From the NCBI GenBank assembly GCA_041664985.1, contig JBAYJS010000039.1, positions 1 to 9,745 on the forward strand: a stretch of DNA of 9,745 nucleotides, written 5' to 3'. The notes below the pieces were generated by a model that saw nothing but the letters and a program-made list of their open reading frames with translations, had not been told where the DNA came from and did no database searches. The stretch is from JBAYJS01 sp041664985 (lineage in GTDB: Bacteria; Patescibacteriota; Patescibacteriia; Buchananbacterales; UBA6539). The first letter of the stretch is position 1. Each line of letters begins with the position of its first letter. A program made the position numbers and the translations under genes. Positions 1 to 6,540 of the stretch are shown here, piece by piece.

Positions 1-790
1 CTTGTTCGTATTTGGTAAAAGATTCTTTATAATTGCTGACAATATTATTTGAGTTGCTAAGTGATAAAAAATTGCCGACAATAAACGGACTGGCGCAAAT
101 CGTGAATAAAAGAATAAAAATAATCAACCGCTTTAAATTTAATTTAACTTGATCATAAAAAATCCAAATAATAATCAAAAAGGCCAAAGCAATAATTGGC
201 ATAAGCCGAAGATAAGAAACCAAACCTAGGCCAAAAAACACCGCTAAAAATAAATCTTTGATTTTGCCGCCACTTAGATAATTTAAAAAAACATATAAAA
301 AAGCAATAAAAAAAGCATAAATATAACCAACTGTAAACAAAGTGATAACCAAAAGTGAAAAAGGATTAAAGGTTAAAAACAGCGCGCCGATTTTTAAATC
401 ATTTTTATTGGCCGTTGGAAATAATTTGGCCAAAAGTTTCAAACCAAAATAAAAACAAAGTAAATAATAAACAAAATAATAAATAATTTGGCCCAAATCG
501 GAACCAAAAATTGTTGTCAGCAAAAGCTGATAAAAAGAAATGATTAAATGTGAATAGCTGGAAGCGGAATTATCATAACCAAAATAAAAGCCGTCGGTAT
601 TGGCAAATTGACCCAGTTTGGAAAAAGCGATTTTTTGCGTTTGTAAAATATTTTGATAATAAAAACCACTGTCGGCAAACGCCCAAACGCCTCGGGCAAA
701 AATCAAATAGACTAAACCAAAAAACACCAGGCCAAAAAAGATTAGCCAGTGCCAATTTTTTGCGAAAAAATTTTGTTCTTTATTTACCAT
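1..790 (-). CDS. Multi-pass membrane protein, possible GT-C glycosyltransferase (3' end off window)
   Basis: An open frame of 263 codons runs from an ATG at 790 to the left edge without a stop, so the C-terminal part is missing. It is the fourth gene of the glycosyltransferase operon and overlaps the preceding gene by 11 bases, which suggests translational coupling. The protein is very hydrophobic. Likely membrane segments lie near residues 14-33, 82-95, 101-122, 133-152, 154-171, 179-211 (probably two) and 220-242. A hydrophilic loop follows the first segment (residues 35-78) and contains an aspartate-serine pair at 40-41. GT-C enzymes (PMT/ArnT/arabinofuranosyltransferase type) place catalytic acidic residues in their first external loop and use polyprenyl-phosphate sugars. 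The DPM1/GtrB-like enzyme three genes upstream could supply such a donor. The GT-C assignment is inference from layout and context; a polymerase, flippase or other envelope protein is possible. The coding sequence is AT-rich like its neighbours. Confidence 0.75.
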   Translation of the reverse strand, partial: MVNKEQNFFAKNWHWLIFFGLVFFGLVYLIFARGVWAFADSGFYYQNILQTQKIAFSKLGQFANTDGFYFGYDNSASSYSHLIISFYQLLLTTIFGSDLGQIIYYFVYYLLCFYFGLKLLAKLFPTANKNDLKIGALFLTFNPFSLLVITLFTVGYIYAFFIAFLYVFLNYLSGGKIKDLFLAVFFGLGLVSYLRLMPIIALAFLIIIWIFYDQVKLNLKRLIIFILLFTICASPFIVGNFLSLSNSNNIVSNYKESFTKYEQ

Positions 791-1613
791 GATAAAATAA
801 TTTTTTATATAAACCTTCCAAAGCTTGCCGCTGACGGCCGGAAAAAACTACACCAACAATAAGCTGCAAATAGATTGAAAATTTCTGAGAAAATTTTAGT
901 TTTAACTTGAATTTTTTGATTGTTTCTTTCCTTAGTTTAAAAGCTTTAATTGCATTAATTTTTCCCTGGTGGGCGGTTGAATTGCCATGATAGCGATAGG
1001 AAAGTAAATATTGACTAACGTTAGAAATTTTGTAGCCCAAATAAACAATTCGATACCATAAATCAATATCTTCAAGGTAAAGATATTCTGGCCGATAAGC
1101 GCCAACCTGCAAAACTACTGATTTGCGAAACATGGTACTAGGATGGACTAAAGGCGAATAAGTGATTAAATTTTTTTCAATTTCCTTAGTATCAATTGGC
1201 TTGGTGCGATAATCAATTTCTTTATCAAATTCATCAATGATTTTAACATAACTGCCAACTACGGCTACGTCTTTATTTTCCAACAAAAATCGAAATTGCT
1301 CTTCAAACCGCTTAGCCAAGGCCACGTCATCACCATCCATTCGAGCAATAATTTCTGCTTTGGCTGATTTTAAACCTAAATTCAAATTGGCCACTATCCC
1401 CTGATTTTTCTCATTTTTTATATAAACAATTCTGGAATCTGCCAAATACTTTTTAACGATTTGATCCGAATTGTCAGTTGAAGCATCGTTAATTAAAATC
1501 AGTTCAAAATCAGAAAAGGTCTGGTTTAAAATACTTTCAATGGCTTTGGCCAAAAACCGCTGGGCATTGTAAAACGGCATGATGACTGAAATTTTTGGCT
1601 GCAAGTTACTCAT
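780..1613 (-). CDS. GT2 family glycosyltransferase
   Basis: A 277-residue GT-A fold family 2 glycosyltransferase, a normal length for a soluble or peripheral enzyme that transfers a sugar from a nucleotide-sugar donor. The nucleotide-binding start is at residues 8-16 (ISVIMPFYN), INDASTD is at 41-47, the metal-binding RMDGDD is at 91-96, and the acceptor-side acidic pair (LEDIDLW, 180-186) supplies the probable catalytic base. SYRYHG at 205-210 fits the usual family C-terminal motif. The C-terminal ~60 residues are basic and amphipathic and may bind the membrane. The ATG at 1613 overlaps the upstream gene's stop by 8 bases, and its own stop overlaps the next gene by 11 bases, so these genes are almost certainly co-transcribed. 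It is paralogous to the upstream gene and shares with it an identical 13-residue block (residues 25-37). The sugar and acceptor cannot be told from sequence; surface polysaccharide or protein glycan synthesis is likely. Confidence 0.92.
   Translation of the reverse strand: MSNLQPKISVIMPFYNAQRFLAKAIESILNQTFSDFELILINDASTDNSDQIVKKYLADSRIVYIKNEKNQGIVANLNLGLKSAKAEIIARMDGDDVALAKRFEEQFRFLLENKDVAVVGSYVKIIDEFDKEIDYRTKPIDTKEIEKNLITYSPLVHPSTMFRKSVVLQVGAYRPEYLYLEDIDLWYRIVYLGYKISNVSQYLLSYRYHGNSTAHQGKINAIKAFKLRKETIKKFKLKLKFSQKFSIYLQLIVGVVFSGRQRQALEGLYKKLFYHGK
1501..1545. repeat. 45-bp near-identical segment shared by the two GT2 genes (copy 1; copy 2 at 2324-2368)
   Basis: Aligned by eye, the 45 bases here and those at 2324-2368 differ at about five positions, mostly synonymous, while the rest of the two genes has diverged far more. 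The segment encodes the identical IESILNQTFSDFE block near the N-terminus of each enzyme. It marks the two genes as tandem paralogues and may reflect local gene conversion or strong constraint. Confidence 0.7.
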
Positions 1614-2442
1614 CTTTTTTATTTCTGATTAAATTAAATAAACCAACTCTTAATTTAGCCGGCATTAAATATAAAGTTATCAGCTGACCCAAATTGTAAA
1701 TCAGATCAAAAAATGATATTTTATAGCCGGCATTAAAGGCAAATAAACGTCTAATTTTTAAAGTATTTAATTCTAAGGTTTTTAATTTTTTAAAAGTAAT
1801 TGAGTTTGCTTGTTGGCGGTATTTAATCAGGACTTTTGGCAAATTGACAAATTCAAAGTTGAGACCGATTTTAAATGAAACATCCAAATCTTCAGCCACT
1901 GACAAATTTTCATCAAAACCGCCGATTTTTTTCAAAGCCGACACTCTAACCATGGCGGCTGGTTGAGCAACTGGCGAAAAACGAAAAATCTTTTTACGAA
2001 TTTCCGAATCAGTTAGCAGATATTTTCTGATGCTCAAATCACCTTGGATTTCATTGAAAAATTGTAAATAACCGCCTAAAATTCCAACTTTTGGGTGAGC
2101 CACCATAAACTCAAACAAGTCAGCCAGTCTGGTTGGCAGAGAAATATCATCGGCGTCCTGCCAAGCAATAAATTCGGTATTAACCAAATTGATTAATTGA
2201 TTGCGATTTTTACTGATGCCTAGATTTGATTCGTTTTTAAAAGCCTTAAGGCGCAAATCTTTTTTGGCATAATCAGAAATTATTTGCCAAGTGCTATCGG
2301 TGCTGCAGTCGTCAACAATTAAAAATTCAAAATCAGAAAAAGTTTGATTTAAAATACTTTCAATCGCTAAACCAATATAAGCCTGGCTGTTGTAAGCAGT
2401 CATTAATACCGAAACTTTTGGTTTACCGGCGTTTGAATCCAT
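1606..2442 (-). CDS. GT2 family glycosyltransferase
   Basis: A family 2 glycosyltransferase of 278 residues when started at the ATG at 2442. The frame can be extended to a TTG at 2460, but the ATG lies one base after the upstream stop and gives the usual short N-terminus before the first beta strand, so I prefer it. Neither site has a clear Shine-Dalgarno sequence. Motifs: VSVLMTAYN at 10-18, VDDCSTD at 43-49, the metal-binding QDADD at 95-99, the acidic AEDLD at 183-187, and IKYRQQ at 206-211. A moderately hydrophobic stretch near residues 243-262 may associate with the membrane. It has the same architecture as the downstream GT2 enzyme, and the pair probably arose by duplication; they would add consecutive or related sugars to one glycan. 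The gene overlaps the next by 8 bases. Donor and acceptor are unknown. Confidence 0.9.
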   Translation of the reverse strand: MDSNAGKPKVSVLMTAYNSQAYIGLAIESILNQTFSDFEFLIVDDCSTDSTWQIISDYAKKDLRLKAFKNESNLGISKNRNQLINLVNTEFIAWQDADDISLPTRLADLFEFMVAHPKVGILGGYLQFFNEIQGDLSIRKYLLTDSEIRKKIFRFSPVAQPAAMVRVSALKKIGGFDENLSVAEDLDVSFKIGLNFEFVNLPKVLIKYRQQANSITFKKLKTLELNTLKIRRLFAFNAGYKISFFDLIYNLGQLITLYLMPAKLRVGLFNLIRNKKDE

Positions 2443-2443
2443 G

Positions 2444-3403
2444 TTATTGATTTTTACCAATATTTTTTTTGCTTCTAATAATGTAAATCGGCCGATTCAT
2501 TACTTCGGTTTGAATGTTACCGATATAAAGCGCAATTAAGCCAAGACAGCTTAGAGTGATACCGACTAAAAACAAATTAATGACTGCCAAAATGGCCGGA
2601 CCCGAAAAGGCAAAGCCAAACGGATCATTAATCATGTATTTATCAACAAAAATGAAAAAACCAAGCGGTCCGGAAAACATAATAATTAAAACACCCAAGT
2701 AACCGGCAAATTTTAGCGGAAACAAGCTGTGAGTAATCAAAGCAGAAATTGCCAGCTTCAAAAGTTTAATTTTATTATACGAGACTTTACCGTTGATTCT
2801 TTTTTCAGCTTGAAAATAAATATAATCCCGTTTAAAACCTAGCCAATCAAGCAAACCGCGAGTAATACGATTATGTTCAGTTAACCGATTAAATTCATTA
2901 ATGACTTTACGGTCAATTAAACGATAGTCAGTCGCTTTTTCGGTAATTTTGGTACCGGAGATAAAATTCATTATTTTGTAAAACAAAGTTGAGCTGACGG
3001 TTTTAAATAAACTCGGATGCTGATAACTTTTGCGAATACCGATTACCATATCCGCTCCGGCTTGCCATTTAGCCAAAAACTCCGGCAAAAGTTTTGGCGG
3101 ATGTTGCAAATCAGCGTCAATCAAAATGGCCGCATCACCGGCGCAATATTGTAAACCGGCCGTGGTGGCAAATTCTTTACCAAAGTTACGGGAAAATTCC
3201 AAAGATTTTACTTTGGGGTTTTTGACAGCTAATTCCTGGATTTTTTGCAGACTTTGATCTTTGCTGCCATCATCAACAAAAATCATTTCATAGTCATACA
3301 AATCTTTGATTTTTTCCAATTGCTCAAGCAAAGCCTGGTAAATCAAAGGAATATTGTCTTTTTCGTTGTAGACTGGAATTATTAGAGAAATTAGTTTTGC
3401 CAT
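2444..3403 (-). CDS. DPM1/GtrB-like polyprenyl-phosphate glycosyltransferase
   Basis: A 319-residue GT2 enzyme of the DPM1/GtrB/ArnC type. This family transfers a sugar from a nucleotide sugar to undecaprenyl phosphate on the cytoplasmic face of the membrane, making a lipid-linked donor for later enzymes. The N-terminal GT-A domain (about 1-220) contains IIPVYNE at 8-14, VDDGSKD at 43-49, SRNFGKE at 71-77, the metal-binding DADLQHPP at 96-103 and TDYRLIDR at 158-165. Two C-terminal membrane segments follow (about 232-253 and 268-293). The ending YIGN (293-296) and MNRPIYII (302-309) is close to the family's usual YIG...RP-Y sequence. The length matches the family. It is the first gene of the operon, 63 bases downstream of the predicted transcription start, with no obvious Shine-Dalgarno sequence. 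A lipid-linked sugar fits use by the membrane protein at the operon's end, an inferred link. Confidence 0.93.
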   Translation of the reverse strand: MAKLISLIIPVYNEKDNIPLIYQALLEQLEKIKDLYDYEMIFVDDGSKDQSLQKIQELAVKNPKVKSLEFSRNFGKEFATTAGLQYCAGDAAILIDADLQHPPKLLPEFLAKWQAGADMVIGIRKSYQHPSLFKTVSSTLFYKIMNFISGTKITEKATDYRLIDRKVINEFNRLTEHNRITRGLLDWLGFKRDYIYFQAEKRINGKVSYNKIKLLKLAISALITHSLFPLKFAGYLGVLIIMFSGPLGFFIFVDKYMINDPFGFAFSGPAILAVINLFLVGITLSCLGLIALYIGNIQTEVMNRPIYIIRSKKNIGKNQ

Positions 3404-3472
3404 ATAAGTTAATTTAAATCTTAAATATTTTGGCTAAATAAAGCGAATTAATTAGCTTCATTAAATCATTAA

Positions 3473-3501
3473 ATTCTAGCATTATTTTACTAAAAAGTCA
3501 A
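3473..3501 (-). promoter_or_regulatory. Sigma-70-type promoter of the glycosyltransferase operon
   Basis: On the minus strand TTGACT (3496-3501) and TAGAAT (3473-3478) are separated by exactly 17 bases. Transcription would begin near 3466, giving a 5' untranslated region of about 63 bases before the ATG at 3403. It lies between the terminator of the CAP gene and the first glycosyltransferase, exactly where an operon promoter is expected. Confidence 0.75.
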
Positions 3502-3506
3502 GGATA

Positions 3507-3533
3507 CAAAATGACCAGCAAAAAAGCTGGCCA
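3507..3533 (-). terminator. Weak intrinsic terminator after the CAP-domain gene
   Basis: On the minus strand an 8-bp stem (3526-3533 with 3512-3519, one G-U pair) closes a six-base U loop and is followed by only a short AUUUUG run. It lies about 50 bases downstream of the stop at 3585. The U tract is short, so some read-through into the glycosyltransferase operon is plausible. Confidence 0.5.
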
Positions 3534-3584
3534 AATTGATTGATATATTTTTTGATTTGTAAACATTAACCCTCCCCTAGCTTA

Positions 3585-5426
3585 TTAGACGATTACCAAA
3601 ATGGTTAGTAAAAAGATAAAACCAAGTGTTGAAAAAATGATTTTTGGATATTGCTTTTTGATTTCAACAAAGACATTAAGCAGTAAAGCGATTATGGCCA
3701 TAATTAAAACTAATTTATAAAGCCAACCGGAGATATTAAATAACCAAGCAACCGTATTAATTAACGGATAAGATTTAACAAAGAAATATTGTTTTAACAA
3801 AGACGGTTTGACCGGTACCACTTTGTCCCAAGCAATATCATAAGTTGCGGTATTGCCCGCCCAGTCCTGTAAAACAATATTTGGCATGGTGACGGTATTA
3901 AAAAGTTTTTCATCTTTATAATCAAAAATTATCGCTTGACCAATCCAAGCGTCTTGACCCGATTCATCTTTACTCAAGCTCAAATCAATTTGATAATTAC
4001 TAAAGTAGGCTTTGGCGCTTTTTACGTCACTGCTGACGTAAGCAATGGCTTTAACTACTCTTTCTGAGCCAGAAACGGGTTCGCTGACAACCACTTTGCT
4101 TTTAGTTGAATCAATTATCGGCGCGGTCAAATCAAGATTAAAATTATAGTCAGGCGAGACTTTAAATTCCCAACCGCGATAAGATTTAACGTTAATTTGA
4201 TTAGGACCTTCATCCAAATTAACCGAAACTGTGGTCAAACCATTGACTAAATCCGTACTGGAGGCAATCACTGAATATTTTTTATAAACAATAACTTTAT
4301 CGGCTTGCGGCGCTAAAATTTTTAAATCAACCGGCAACTGATTAACCACTGAATTATTTTCCGGCAAAACAATTGAGGGAGCCAAAAGCGGCGAAAGTTC
4401 AACTTTTTTCTCAACCGGCTTAACTTCGGGTGGCGTTTCAACCGGCGCTACAACCACCACTTCTGGTTTTTTGACTTCAGCCGGTTTTGGCTCAACTACC
4501 ATACTGACCTTAGTCAAACCAACCGTTGTTTTAGTCGTATCGGCTTTAACAATTGTTTTGGTTGGAATTGTGGTGGTAGTTTTTGGTGGTTCAGCCGGTT
4601 TTGGCGCCACGGCTGTGGTTTTTGGCACAGTTTGCGGCTGAGTAATGGTGGCAGTAACTTTATCTTCAACTGCTGTCGGCCTTGGACTGCCAAAATATTG
4701 AGCGACTAAGGTTGTATCTTTCTCACTATAAACACCGCTAATCATACCAACGCCAATTTCAGAAAAATCAGGATCAATAATATTAGCGTAATGAGTTTTA
4801 CTTTTAGTCCAAGCGTCAACTACGTCTGAAGCATTGGCAAAACCCAAAGCCAAATTTTCACCGGCAATATCATAGCGGTAACCGCTAGCTGCCAACCAAT
4901 CAGTTAAATTTTTCTGGTCTGGCCCAACGTGGGCAAAATACTGTTGCAAAAGCATGTCTTGAGCCTTGCCTAGAGCCGCTTGATCCAGCCGAGAACTTTC
5001 TTTTAAAGGATTAAGTGCCAACGAAGTCCGAACTTTATTGGTTAATTCAATTACTTTTTTGCTTTCCTGAGTTAAAATATCTGGCGTCAAAAAAGCAGTG
5101 ATGGGAACAAAAAAAACAAAACTAACAATAATTAGCTTTATTAAAACTGCCGAGAAACTGTAAAAAGCCAAACGTTTTGGTTTCAAAAAATGCGGCTGAT
5201 ATTGATTACCCGCCCAAGGAATAAATAAATTTTTTAAACTATAATTTCTAGGATTAAAACCACTGTGTAAATCCTGTCCATCACCAATACCGTCGTTGTC
5301 CGTATCGGCATTACTTGGATCAGTGCCAAAAATATTAATTTCTTCATAATCAGAAAGACCATCTTTATCCGAGTCAAGCTGGCGCAAATCAATATATTCT
5401 ATTGGTTTTTTGTTCTTGCGTCTCAT
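3585..5426 (-). CDS. Membrane-anchored CAP (SCP/PR1) domain protein with calcium-loop repeats and Ig-like domains
   Basis: A 613-residue surface protein with an unusual layout. Residues 18-52 hold two DxDxDG calcium-binding loops of the thrombospondin type 3 kind (around DSDKDG 18-23 and DTDNDG 41-46). A membrane segment follows at about 88-113. A CAP domain spans roughly 120-247; the four cavity residues of the family are visible as H165 (FAHVGPD), E190 (AGENLA), H212 (THYANI) and E223 (EIGVG). Residues 250-348 form a Thr/Pro/Lys/Val-rich linker. Two Ig-like beta domains follow (about 349-432 and 433-535; the second contains DWAGN at 521-525). Two C-terminal membrane helices lie at about 566-588 and 594-613. 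CAP proteins are generally secreted and their bacterial function is poorly defined. The gene has its own promoter and a weak terminator. There is no Shine-Dalgarno sequence before the ATG. Domain identity is clear; the role (wall or surface interaction) is inference. Confidence 0.9.
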   Translation of the reverse strand: MRRKNKKPIEYIDLRQLDSDKDGLSDYEEINIFGTDPSNADTDNDGIGDGQDLHSGFNPRNYSLKNLFIPWAGNQYQPHFLKPKRLAFYSFSAVLIKLIIVSFVFFVPITAFLTPDILTQESKKVIELTNKVRTSLALNPLKESSRLDQAALGKAQDMLLQQYFAHVGPDQKNLTDWLAASGYRYDIAGENLALGFANASDVVDAWTKSKTHYANIIDPDFSEIGVGMISGVYSEKDTTLVAQYFGSPRPTAVEDKVTATITQPQTVPKTTAVAPKPAEPPKTTTTIPTKTIVKADTTKTTVGLTKVSMVVEPKPAEVKKPEVVVVAPVETPPEVKPVEKKVELSPLLAPSIVLPENNSVVNQLPVDLKILAPQADKVIVYKKYSVIASSTDLVNGLTTVSVNLDEGPNQINVKSYRGWEFKVSPDYNFNLDLTAPIIDSTKSKVVVSEPVSGSERVVKAIAYVSSDVKSAKAYFSNYQIDLSLSKDESGQDAWIGQAIIFDYKDEKLFNTVTMPNIVLQDWAGNTATYDIAWDKVVPVKPSLLKQYFFVKSYPLINTVAWLFNISGWLYKLVLIMAIIALLLNVFVEIKKQYPKIIFSTLGFIFLLTILVIV

Positions 5427-5453
5427 AAATATAGTAATGATTTCACTAATTAA

Positions 5454-5482
5454 CTTATATCATATTTTCAATCTTTTGTCAA
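5454..5482 (-). promoter_or_regulatory. Sigma-70-type promoter of the CAP gene, extended -10
   Basis: On the minus strand TTGACA (5477-5482) and TATAAG (5454-5459) are separated by 17 bases, with a TGA just before the -10 box (extended -10 form). The start would be near 5447, leaving a leader of about 20 bases before the ATG at 5426. This near-consensus site suggests strong, largely constitutive expression. Confidence 0.8.
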
Positions 5483-5499
5483 ATTATTAAGCCAAAATA

Positions 5500-5543
5500 A
5501 AATATAAAAAAGAGAGGCAGACCGTACGATGACAATCTGCCCC
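5500..5543 (-). terminator. Intrinsic terminator of the variable-protein gene
   Basis: On the minus strand an 8-bp stem (5536-5543 with 5514-5521, one G-U pair), extendable inward by four further pairs, is followed by a long T-rich run down to about 5492. It lies 50 bases past the TAG at 5593 and just upstream of the CAP promoter, so the two genes are separate transcription units. Confidence 0.85.
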
Positions 5544-5553
5544 TGAAATAGTT

Positions 5554-5569
5554 GCCACAAAATTGTGGC
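5554..5569. repeat. Small perfect inverted repeat 3' of the putative variable region
   Basis: GCCACAA and TTGTGGC (5554-5560 and 5563-5569) form a 7-bp perfect stem with a two-base spacer, 24 bases past the stop codon of the variable-protein gene. It has no T tract on either strand, so it is not an ordinary terminator. DGRs commonly carry a hairpin or cruciform shortly downstream of the variable region that aids homing. The position suits that role, but the stem is shorter than the classical ones. Confidence 0.55.
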
Positions 5570-5592
5570 CGACACTAAAGATCAGTACGACC

Positions 5593-6342
5593 CTAGACCC
5601 GACTACGGCACGAGGCCGAACCCCACTTAGCACTGGCAACGCCGCGGCCGCGCCAGTCCATCTCCCACCCGCTGTTGTTGCGACATAGGCTGGGCACCCT
5701 GCCGGCGTCCCTGAACCGCGAACCCAGAGCATCGATATTGTGCCATGACAACACGTTGGTGTGAACACCTAGCGCAATAGCTTCAGTAGCGACGGCGCAC
5801 AAGCGGCCCTGTTCGGCGATGATGGCCTCTTCGTCTTGCGGCGAGGTCTCGTCCGTGAGGAACTGCTCGCCATCTTCGACATCAATAGCCCACCAGGCAA
5901 CACCTTTTGGCAGGTCCACTTCGTCGGTGATCTTGCCGTCGTCCAGGTAGTTGGTGCCGGTCTTTTTGCCGTGCACAACCATACTCATCTGGATACTGGC
6001 GTTCAAGTTACCCATATTGATAGCCGCCAGTAGGGGCAGGTGGTAACTGATGATCGGCACGTTCGCAACCTTGCCAATCGCTTCGTCGCGCTTGGTGGTC
6101 AGCAACGCCAGAATCGCATTGGCCTGCTGGGGTTCGATTTCGGTGGATTCCTCCAACTTCGTGAGCCGATTTCGCAGGCGCTCGATCTGCTCGTTGGCGA
6201 TGACCAGCAATTCCTCGGCCGTGTAGACCTTGTACTTGCCGACCAGCTCCTGTCTGATTTCGGCCAACACTTCATCCACTTCGCTCGGCGGTACGTTGAT
6301 CAGGAGCTTGACCGCCTTCTCCACCAACTCATTCCTGTTCAT
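5593..6342 (-). CDS. Putative DGR-type variable protein with C-type-lectin-like hypervariable C-terminus
   Basis: A 249-residue cytoplasmic-type protein with no signal peptide. Residues 1-70 are acidic and helical, with a probable coiled coil at about 41-66. The middle contains WAIDVEDG (151-158) and a helical stretch at 171-200. The end runs from GSR (207-209) through VPSL (216-219) to WGSASC (240-245). From memory, this combination (VEDG, then an E-Q-G-R helix, then GSR...VP.L...WGSASC) recurs in small proteins of Patescibacteria whose C-termini vary sharply, like variable regions of diversity-generating retroelements with a C-type lectin/formylglycine-enzyme-like fold. Such proteins bind unknown ligands. 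The ATG at 6342 has a good Shine-Dalgarno sequence (AAGGGAG). The gene has its own promoter and terminator. It is much richer in GC than the genes to its left. The family link is recall, not a search; the frame itself is well supported. Confidence 0.8.
   Translation of the reverse strand: MNRNELVEKAVKLLINVPPSEVDEVLAEIRQELVGKYKVYTAEELLVIANEQIERLRNRLTKLEESTEIEPQQANAILALLTTKRDEAIGKVANVPIISYHLPLLAAINMGNLNASIQMSMVVHGKKTGTNYLDDGKITDEVDLPKGVAWWAIDVEDGEQFLTDETSPQDEEAIIAEQGRLCAVATEAIALGVHTNVLSWHNIDALGSRFRDAGRVPSLCRNNSGWEMDWRGRGVASAKWGSASCRSRV
5608..5724 (-). other. Candidate DGR variable region (VR)
   Basis: This is the coding segment for residues 207-245 of the protein at 5593-6342. Fixed landmarks (GSR, VP, L, GW, WGSASC) frame positions filled with R, D, N, S, W and G. 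Of the 30 codons for residues 210-239, 16 end in C and 9 in G. That is what mutating AAC-rich template codons would give, although the whole gene favours G and C in third positions, so this is only weak support. No matching adenine-rich template repeat was found in the window. Confidence 0.5.
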
Positions 6343-6440
6343 GTTCGTTTCTCCCTTCGGAAACCTATGTATACCACTGCTCTCCGTGGCCGAGATTTTT
6401 CCTTAATTTAGCAATATTAATCCTAAAACAACAATATCAT

Positions 6441-6469
6441 AATGTAGTATATTTAATGCTAACTGTCAA
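6441..6469 (-). promoter_or_regulatory. Sigma-70-type promoter of the variable-protein gene
   Basis: On the minus strand TTGACA (6464-6469) and TACATT (6441-6446) are 17 bases apart in an AT-rich stretch. The start near 6434 leaves a leader of about 92 bases before the ATG at 6342. The -35 box is perfect and the -10 box matches four of six bases. It lies just downstream of the terminator at 6481-6520. Confidence 0.65.
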
Positions 6470-6480
6470 TTATTATTAGT

Positions 6481-6520
6481 AAAAAAATAAGCCCGCCGTT
6501 TCAAAAGAGAAACATTGGGC
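6481..6520 (-). terminator. Intrinsic terminator of the 402-aa secreted protein gene
   Basis: On the minus strand GCCC...GGGC (6517-6520 with 6491-6494) closes a stem with two internal mismatches followed by six further pairs (6509-6514 with 6497-6502). A run of mostly T follows (6490-6481). It begins 21 bases past the stop at 6541. Confidence 0.8.
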
Positions 6521-6540
6521 TAACTACAAAGGGCAATTCC

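Noticed and set aside
550..792. Plus- and minus-strand short frames opposite or within the membrane-protein gene
   Set aside because: The long minus-strand hydrophobic frame from 790 to the left edge explains this DNA; the short frames are antisense or out-of-frame shadows.
5487..5768. A 93-codon minus-strand frame overlapping the variable-protein gene
   Set aside because: It is a shadow frame: it lacks a Shine-Dalgarno sequence, overlaps the convincing gene at 5593-6342 and runs through the terminator hairpin.
6361..6390. CCAC/GTGG hairpin in the leader of the variable-protein gene
   Set aside because: The stem is only four base pairs with an eight-base loop and does not cover the Shine-Dalgarno site, so chance is the simplest explanation.
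5836..6411. Two plus-strand frames (5836-6033 and 6040-6411) opposite the variable-protein gene
   Set aside because: They mirror a well-supported minus-strand gene and have no promoter or ribosome-binding site; the second even covers that gene's Shine-Dalgarno sequence.
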